A DNA stretch of 64,000 nucleotides, taken from assembly GCA_007922305.1 (NCBI GenBank), contig ML677344.1, positions 2,094,368-2,158,367 on the forward strand, written 5' to 3'. Below are positions 27,501 through 36,500 of the stretch, piece after piece (position 1 is the first letter of the stretch; every line of letters begins with the position of its first letter). The position numbers were made by a program, and so were the translations under genes. The notes beneath the pieces were generated by a model. It was given only the letters and a program-made list of their open reading frames with translations, was not told the origin of the DNA and ran no database searches. This stretch comes from Dermatemys mawii. Its lineage: Eukaryota > Chordata > Testudines > Dermatemydidae.

Positions 27501-30500
27501 TGAGCAAGACCTTCTGTGTTACTCCCTCCTCCTCTTTACTCAACCCTTGGATGCCCTGAGGCTGGAGCTAATAGGACCCACCTGGTCTGGTTGCTGGGTG
27601 AGTCAGGAGAACAGCACTGTACTGTCTGCTTGCCCTTGGTGTTCTCTTGCAGGCTGGTCTCTACGAAGGTCTTTTATTCCTGTCTGTCCGTCCCAGAAGG
27701 GTCTTTCTGTTGTTGGCGGAAGAAAACCCTTCCTCTCTTTGTGTGTTGCTTTGGCATCGTTAAGAGTTCTGCTCATTGGAGCTGAGCTCACCGGAACGGA
27801 CTGTCCCCTGCAATCAGACCTGGAAGGCTGATCCTGATTGTATATGTCTGCGCCGCGGCGGAGGGTTCACTGTCGACGTTGGGGTGTTTCTCTTTCTGAC
27901 TCCCTCTTCTCCTTCTGTCTCCCCAGAGCCACAGACCGGAGAAAGAGTGGCTAGTCAAGAATCTGAAAGTCTTCCTGGGAATTAAGAAGAAACTTCGCCC
28001 TCCGTCCTGGTGAGCAATGGGTCAGAGTCTGAACAGCAGCACTTCTCACGCCACCTGGGCTCAGTCAGCCCTGCCAACAGGAAGCCAGGAAGCCACGATG
28101 GTGACACAATGAGCAAAGTCTAGTAGATAAGAGCAGAGGGATGGGGAGTTGGGAGCTCTGGGTTCAACTCCTGGATCTGCCAGCGAGTAACCGGCTGAGC
28201 TCGGGTGAGTCTCGTCTCCCCTTGGTGCCTCGGTTTCCCCATTTGTGAAATAGGGGCGATGGTACAGCTGTCAACGAGATTGCGAGGCTTCATTCCTGAA
28301 CGTTCTGAGCACTGCACTTGGTGCGATGCGGATCCTGAACGGCGCCTCTGGGCACAGCCTCAGGACAATGATAAGCAATTGGAATAGACTGCGGCTATCG
28401 TATCTCCCATCAGGATCCACTCCAGTTATTTATCACTGTATTGCCGTCGTGCCTAGGAATCCGTTCCGGATCCAGGGTTCATTGCAGTTACTTCTAGGTC
28501 ATCCTAGGCCAGTAGCACTGCCCCCATTTCACAGAAGGAGAAACTGAGGCACGGAGAAGGAAAGTGGAATGGCCCAAGGCCATGCAGTGGACAGAACCAG
28601 GAGAGCTGAGCTCCCAGCCCCCGACACAGTCCACTTGGTCTCTGCTGACCCTCAGCACTGTCAGGCTACAGCCAAGCTGCCTGGATGACAGTGCCGTGGT
28701 TTCCCTGCTGTGAACACAGGGTTAGCGGCTGCCCATTGCCCAGGGAGCAGCGCTGTGTGCCAGGAGAGAACCAGAGGTTCGTAAAACCCCGGGGAGGCGC
28801 CTTTGCCCCGGGCTGCACAAGACTCAGCTGTCTCCTGGTTGTGCTTTGAGCTCTGAGGTTTGCTGCTCTCTGCTGTTCCCGCGGGCAGACGAAAGCCGGG
28901 AATGAAGCCCGGATGGGAACCGCAGTCCCAGTTGCTGGGGCATCTCCTGTTCGCTGGCGTTTTGCCACCAGATGGCAGAGCAGCCTAGCGAGCTCCAGTC
29001 CTCTTCCTCTGGAGCCTCAGGCTGCGTCTCGGACGCACCTGGCCCCTCTCCAACCCTCCCCTGACACCCCCAGAGCCCCAGCCTGCCAGGGGATTAGCAC
29101 GTCCACGGAGGAAAAGCTGCTCTCAGCCGGGCTGGCCTGCCTCTGCCCCCTTCTGCTCTGATTCCAGGCCAGCCTGGCGGTGCCCCCCTCTGAATGGCGA
29201 GGGCTGAGCGAGGGATGGCTGGGAGACAGCGGGCCTTCACCCGCCCAAAGCTAGAGACTCGCCCCCTCAGCCAAGGGGAAGGAGTCACTGACTGCCAGCC
29301 GCAAGTAAATACTGGGGACAGCGCATGAAAAAACGGGCGGGAGGGAAGGTTCAAGGTTACAGATCTGAGATCCAAAACGGGGAAACCGAGCCGAGGATCC
29401 CCGACAGCGCCCACCGCTCCTCCGAGGGGTCAGTGGGCACCGCCCAGAGGCATGGTCAGGGACGGGACCAGAAATAGAGACCCCCCAGTCACAGAGCAAC
29501 TCCCCAACTCCAGCTTCCTCCTGCTGGGATGGACAACGGCTGTCTTGGCCAGGACCAGGAGGAGGTTGCCAAGGAGGCCAGGGGTGGGGTGGGCCTGCAT
29601 CAGAAAGTGGCTGAAAATGTAGCCGGAGCCTCAGTGAGAGGTTCTGGAGCAGCTGCAACCTGATGCCCTCCATGTGGACATGCGCCAGGGTCTCCCTCTC
29701 CCTGCAAGAGGCCCAGGGATCGGGGGATTGATCCACGCCAAGTGCACGCACGTGCTGATTGCTCGGAGGAGGAGCTGCCAGCTGATAACCCCGCTGGGCC
29801 GTGGAACCAGAGTGGAGAACAGACTCCCTGACCCGGGTTTCCCACCCTCCGCGGGTGGCAGCAGGCCCTGGCACTTGGTGCCAGGGTGGGAAGGAGGATG
29901 GTATGAAGCACGAGCAGACACAGATGTTTCCTGGGTGCGGTTTGGAGACCGATTCAGGACAGGCTCTGAGTTACTACAGAGATTTCTCCCCCAGGGGTCT
30001 GGCTGGGGGGTCTCCCCCACATGCTCAGAGTCTAACTGGTCCCCATATTTGGGGTCAGGAGGGAATTCCCCTCCCCCCGGCCCCCCCCCCCCCCCCGATT
30101 GGCAGAGATCCTGGTGGGTTTTCACCTTCCTCTGCCGTGTGGGTCACTTGCGGGTTTAAATTAGTGTTGGTAGATTCTCTGTAACTCAGTCTTTAAACCA
30201 TGACCCGAGGACGTCAGTGATTCTGCCAGAGGCTTGGGGTCTATTCCAGGAGTGGGTGGGGGAGGTTCTGTGGCCTGCGATGTGCAGGTGATCAGACGAG
30301 ATGATCAGGATGGTCCCTTCTGCCCTTAAAGTTCAGGAGTGGGGCCGGCTCCCCGGTTCGTGGCCCAGTGACACGCTGCAGAGAGCAGCGTCACTCTCCA
30401 GGCTGGAATTTGGCTAAGACTCCCCTGCTCTCGTGCAGAGCAGCTGGGGATGACCTCAGAGACACATCTCAGGGAAGCCTTGCCCCGGTGAAGCACAGCT

Positions 30501-33500
30501 GGAGGGGGTGAGGCGGGAGCTGCCTCTTGAGATGCACGTTTTTAGGTCTGTGAGTGCAGACGTTCTTCCAGATTTTTATCCCATAGGGTGGGAAGAGAAA
30601 ATGCAGGAGCTACGAAAGAGACCCCACCAGGGCTGTCGGCCAGGGCTGGGGACCGCAAAGCCCCAGGAGAGGAACGCCCAGAACACAGCGTGGCAATGTG
30701 TCCCTGTGTTATTCCGGAGTGCTCTGTTCAGTACATCACCCTGGGGGTTAGATAGGTCAGGCAGGGTCAGCCCCAAGGCTGGGTCTGAATTGGGAGCAAT
30801 TTGGTCGAGTAAGAGAGGGCAGGGAGTGGAAATCAGATTCGTGGCTCAAACCTGTCCGATCCATCAGATTCAAACTAATCCGATTCAGGAGCCGGAATCA
30901 GTCTCTCCCTGCAGCAAACAAACCCACACTTGAAAGGAAACCTGAGTGCAGCCTCCCTTCGGGAACGTGCCACTGATCCATAAACGGGGCACTGCAAGTC
31001 ACAGCTCTCTCTAGAGACAGCCCTGCCTCCTTCTCCCATCAGCGGCCGGTGCCACGTGGAGGGTGGAGAGGTGGCATCTTTGCCAGAGCGCCACTCCTGC
31101 CTGGAAGGTCGTGATGTTGATTTGGACGTCGCTGTCTCACTGGCTGGTTGGGAAAGCTGTGTCTGGGGGCAGCTTGTGGGTTGGACCCTGGTGTAAAACT
31201 CGGATGAAGCAGAGCTAATGTCATTTGCTTTACTGGCCTACCCTGCTGTGTAACATTGCATTGCGCTGTTAAACATCCCCCACCCCAAATATGGCTGCCT
31301 TTAATCGACAGGCAAACTTGGGGATCCACCGGGATCCAATGTACCGCAAACCTGTGAGAGCGGCTAGTTTTATGGCACGTGGCAGCCTCCCACCCTTTGC
31401 GGAGAGTTCCTCTCATTGCCGGAGAATGCCGGCAATAGACTGAAGTGCCACCTGGCTTCTCTAAAAGCAAAGAGCATAAAGGAGAGCGCCTGGCCGTGGT
31501 GACAAATCACAACCATTTGCCCCGGTAATGCAGAGAGGCTTGTAGTTGCTGGGATACCAGGTTTGCTCAGTTGGAAATCTTATTAACCCAGAGGCCAGGG
31601 AGCTGGTTGGGAGAGGAAACCTTGGGACTGAGTGTTCTGTTCTCTTCTCTCCCTGGCAGCTGGGGATTCACAGTGTTCTATGAAAATGAGAAGCATGAAA
31701 AGCAGCAGTGGTAAGGAGCCGTGGCGGGCCGGGGCCCCGGGGGGGGGCTTTGCTTTGTTGTTCGTTAAGCTCAGCCGGGCCCAGACCCCGAGCTGCGGGA
31801 GTTCAGGCCGAGCTCATTTCAGAAACAGAACCACGCTCCCCAAAGGGGTCCAGGGACTGCTCCGCTGCAGGGGACTTGGGGAGGTGGAGTCGTGTCTGCA
31901 CAGAAATGTCCCTGGCCAGGATCTGTCTGCGTGGCCTGGTACAGGTGTTATTGAAACAAATTCATCGCCAGCCTGGATCTCGCCATGCCAGACTGTAGCT
32001 ACTTAAAACCCCCACCTGTGGGCCCCTGGGGTCTATGCCACACAGTCCATCCGGGAGAGAGGAGTGGGCTCTCTCTGTCACCCCCACCCCCAGCCTGGCC
32101 AGCATAATTTTATTTAAAGGAGCCACTCTCCATTTCTTCAACCATCTGTCCCTCTAGATCAGCGGTTCTCAAACTTTTGTACCAGTGACCCCTTTCACAC
32201 AGCAAGCCCCTGAGTGCGATCCCGCCCCATAAATTAAAAACACTTTTGATGTATTTAACACCATTATAAATACTGGAGTCAAAGCGGGGTTTGGGATGCA
32301 GGCTGACAGCTCGCAACCCCCTGTGTAATAACCTAGTGACCCCCCGAGGCGTCTCGACCCCGTGTTTGAGAACCTCTGCTCTAGATTCCCTCCCTCTGGC
32401 TTTGCCGGTCTAGCTGCTGTCTCTGTCTAATGATCTAGAGCTCGGAAGCAGCTTTCATCAGCCGACACTCCATACGTTCTTCGCTCACTAATGGTGATGT
32501 CAGGAATCGGTCACTCGACACCCAGCTGTATTTCTTAATCCCAGGGATACCCATGTATGTCCAGAGCCCAGGAACACTGGGGCCTGATCCCGACTGCCTA
32601 AAGATCCTGCTTTTCAAGCTGGCACAAAGGCCAAATCAGATTCATGGCTCAAACCAGTCCGATCCATCAGATTCACGAGCCAGAATCAACCTCCCTGCTG
32701 CAAACCAACCCACGCTTGAAAGGAGACCTGAGCGCAGCCTCCCGGGGGAACAAGCCACTGATCCATAAGCAGGGGGCACTGCAGGGTCACGGCTCTCTCT
32801 AGAGACGGCCCTGCCTCCTGCTACACCAGCAGATCCAACCCCACTGATCATGAGTGCCAGGGCTGGATCCAGCACAGCCGGCAGCCTCTGTGTTTTCTGC
32901 TCCCTGCGCTGGGCGGGAGCCACCCGGCTGCTGGGTGGAATAGCAGCCACCGAGGCGGCTCTGATTGTGAGCAGGAGAGCCGGCCTGTGGGGCCGGTCGT
33001 GTTTCCCATCTGCTGCGGGATTTCTGCCGCAGGTGGCGTGCAAGCAAGTGCATTCCCTACACTGGATGCAGGCAGGCCGGGTGGGGGGCAGGGGAGGGGG
33101 CTCGTCTCGCTGCTCACGTCCCTGAACGCGCCCTTCCTGACCTCCCCTTGGATCTCCTCCCCAGGTACCTGTGCTGTGATACCCAGATGGAGCTGCGGGA
33201 GTGGTTCGCAACCTTCCTCCATGTACAGGTACCACCTGGGCAGCGGGCGGCCCCACAGCACGCGTTGCCATCCTTCGGGGGGAGGGGGCAGATGAACCCC
33301 CTCCCACGTGGGGGCCTGGCGTGGGGTCTGCCGACCTGACAGGACAGTCACATTTCCCGGCCCACACGGCCAGGTCACCATCTCCCCCAGCCAGCCAGCC
33401 CAAGAGGAAGGATGGACTGGTGGCTGCTAGCTTGGGGTGTGCGAGAGCAGGGTTTGATTCCTACCCCACCACAAACATCCTGGGTGATCCTGGGCAACTC

Positions 33501-36500
33501 CCAGCCTTTCCAGGTCTCAGTGCCCCCATCTGTACAATGGGGACACGGGTGGGAGAGAATAAACACAGTGATGGTAGTGAGGGGAGCCAGACAGCTACAG
33601 CGCGTGGGCAGCTGTGTTGGAGAGGGGCAGCGGCGGTGATTGACCGGCTGACTCAAAGATCCCCTTGAAAAGGCTGTAAAGCCTTTGGCCACTAGATCCC
33701 CGCTCAGCAGTGAAGTCTCTGATCTCTGTCCAGAGCCATATGTGAAATGCTTCGGTGGCTCTTCGGCCAGCTCCTTATGGACAGCGAGCTCTGATTGCTC
33801 TCTGGCTGGAGTGGAAGTTGGGGGTCAGAGTCTGAACTAGAGAGGACTCCCCGAGGCCCCGTTCACTGGCACACACAGATCCCAGGCCTGTGCCAGCCAC
33901 TCCGGCCCCCTCCCTGCTCACTCGCTACGTGTCTGCTCTCCTTCCCTAGAACGGTGGCAACGTCTGGCCCTCCGAATCCTCCAAGGTGCGGGCGTCGCGG
34001 ACGCAGCAGGACTCCAGGTTGGGTAACATCTCGCTCATCCCTCTGCGGGGCAATGAGAATGAGATGAGGAACAGTGTGGCTGCTTTTGCTGCTGATCCGC
34101 TAACTGTGAGTGACAACCAATCGGCGCTGGGTTTCACAGTGCAGGGGGTGGCATCCCGCTGGCTCGTAGCATCACGCCTGCCGGGCAGGGCGGGGCGGGC
34201 CCAGGATCCCCACGTCCGGGGCTTTCCTCGAGAGCAAGATCAACAGGCGAGAGGTGGGGCGGGGTTGGCTAACCCAGCGCATCTTCTGTGGTTAGTTTGG
34301 CTCCCGATCCTTTTACAGGCTCTTCCCTAGTCATTGACTCAGAGCAAACAAAGCCGGGTGGGCCGGGTTCATTCTTCGCCCCTGCTGGGGCACTGTCCCC
34401 GACAGGCCTAGGGAGCCATTTTCCAAAGAGCGGCAGCGAGGTACCTGCAGGCGTGATGCGGCGACAGGGGATGCAGCTTGGCAGATGATTTCTCCTGGTA
34501 ATTGGGGTCGCTGCTTTGAAATTCCTTCTCAGTTACCAATCGGCTCCTCGTCCCTCTCCTTTCTCTGCCCTCACTCCGGACTCTCTCCACATGCCGTGGC
34601 AGCATGGGGGCGCTGCCGGAGAGGCTACTGCAGCCTGTGATTCATCTACTGGGACTTCCACAAACGTGGAAACCTCTCGGATTCGCTTGGCAGTTGGCGA
34701 CTCATAAGGACTAGCTGGGCATGGGCGGTTAGCAAAGAGCTGGTCTTTATCTGATTGCCGATGGACTGATCCTGGAGGGCCTTATTGCTGTTATAAACCT
34801 GACTAGAAGCTTTTCTCCCAGCCCCGGAAGGCAGGACAGCTAGGGCTAAGGATTGAGGCTGGAGACATTCATCCCATGGCTTGGGGACTGGGCGATTGGC
34901 CGTCCGATGCTTTCCAGCTACTAGCCCACGTTGGTGGGAACTGAACCCCGTTACTGCTCAGTGGCTTGGTGTTAAATGAGCTTGGTGGGTCTCGCGCCCG
35001 TTCCTCAGGAACCAGTGTCTGCGTGGCAAAAAATCACCCCTCCAATGGGTGGGGGTCACGAAATGAGCCGGTGGTTCTCAGCCCAATGGCTAGCAGACAG
35101 GCGTTCCTACACGAACATCGTCAGGCCTCTCCAGCAGGCCTCTCTGCGGAGAAGCCGGGGACTGAACTGGCCGCTCTAGAGGGGTCAGTTCGAGGCAGGG
35201 GTGTGGCCAGGCATCCGGAGGGAAGCTTGCCTCACCGCTGCCCAGCCTGTCTCTCCGCTGTGGGTCAGAAGGGACCGACACTTCCCAGCACTGAATTCAC
35301 GCTGTCCGTGGTTCAATGTCTGTTAGTACAAGCGCCCTCTACCGGGGAGATCCCAGGCCATGCAGCTCACAGCACCCCGGGCCCTGCCTTCCCTCAGGTT
35401 TCTAATGACAGCCGGGCTGGAACAGGGTCTCCAGCGTGGCTCTGTGCGATGGGATGTGTCTGGCTTTTTGCTTGGCAGAGGAGCGGGGAGAGATGCCCCC
35501 CAGCTCCCCAGCCTGGGGCCCGGGCGGACGCTGCTTCGTGTTTGCTTCCCCTCTTCTGCTCTGCTCGGGTCAAGAGTTTGGGGCTAACCCGGCAGCTGGT
35601 GGCCGTTTCTTGCCTCTGCCCCTCAGGATGTACCCGCAGGTCTCACCGCGCCCAGAGGGGGCAGCACCGAGACAGCTGGCTCCGCCCGCACCCCAGGGAT
35701 GGGGCAGGGGGCGTGGGAGCAGCATTCGGTGCGAGTCCTGGCCAGGCCACCGCCAGCCTCAAGAGTAGGGAGCTTAAGGGCTGCGCGGGGCGTGGGCAGC
35801 CCAGATCCCCCAGTCAGGAAACGCTGCCCAACGGTCTGCCGATGGCGTTTGAAACACGGCTGTCCGCATGCAGCATCACAGGGACGCCCCGGGGAGCTGC
35901 AGTGTCTCAGGAGATCCCCAAATGACCAACCCTCTGCCCTTGTGCACATCAGTGAATTCACCCTCACCAAAGCCCAGGGAGGTGGGCCAGCATCATTAGC
36001 CCTTTTGACAGATGGGGAAACTGAGGCACGGAGGGTTTAGGTAACTTTCCCAAGGGGGCACAGCAAATCTGTGACAGGAATAAAACGCATGACTCGGACA
36101 CCCGTGCTCTAACCACTAAGCTAAACTGCCGGCAGGTGTGGTAGAATTCCTCACCGGATGGGGCTCCCTGGTAAAACCCCCGCAGCGTGCTGAAGAAATC
36201 TCTCTGCAGCGTAGCAAGGCTTTGAGGTGCTGAGTAGGTCGAACCAGGGTCCATTTGCCTAGATCTATTGTCCACGTCCCGAGGCTGTTCAGACTCCACG
36301 TGGCCGAGCCGTGAGGGGCCCGCTGTGCGTTCACTCGGAGCGCCTGGGCCCAGGAGCACATGGAAAGACCTGGATGCGGGCTGGTGCAGGCAAAGCTGGG
36401 CTGCAGCCCTGCTTCCTTCCTGCCCCTCTTTTTTGCTTCCCAGAGGGAGCCAGGAGAAGCTGCTCAGTCTGGACAGTGGGTGGATGAGGCACCGGGCGAG

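Larger units (their letters stand above)
24354..27926 (+). other. ARAP1 intron after the microexon
   Basis: 3.6 kb with a SINE fragment at 25076-25190, a small mariner-like element at 25243-25420 and a GC-rich patch near 27000-27110. Elsewhere I recognise nothing; 25500-26700 looks like unique or very old repeat sequence. Confidence 0.5.
31711..33164 (+). other. ARAP1 intron with hAT element and repeat copy 2
   Basis: Besides the two elements listed separately it holds no recognised gene. The stretch 32830-33160 is GC-rich without clear features. Confidence 0.5.

Noticed and set aside
29251..29874. 207-residue minus-strand open frame
   Set aside because: Intronic, GC-rich, close to a CR1 tail, no domain.
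34966..35925. 319-residue plus-strand open frame, the longest in the window
   Set aside because: It lies in the last ARAP1 intron, has random GC-rich composition with scattered Cys/Pro/Ser, no known domain, and several overlapping frames of similar size.
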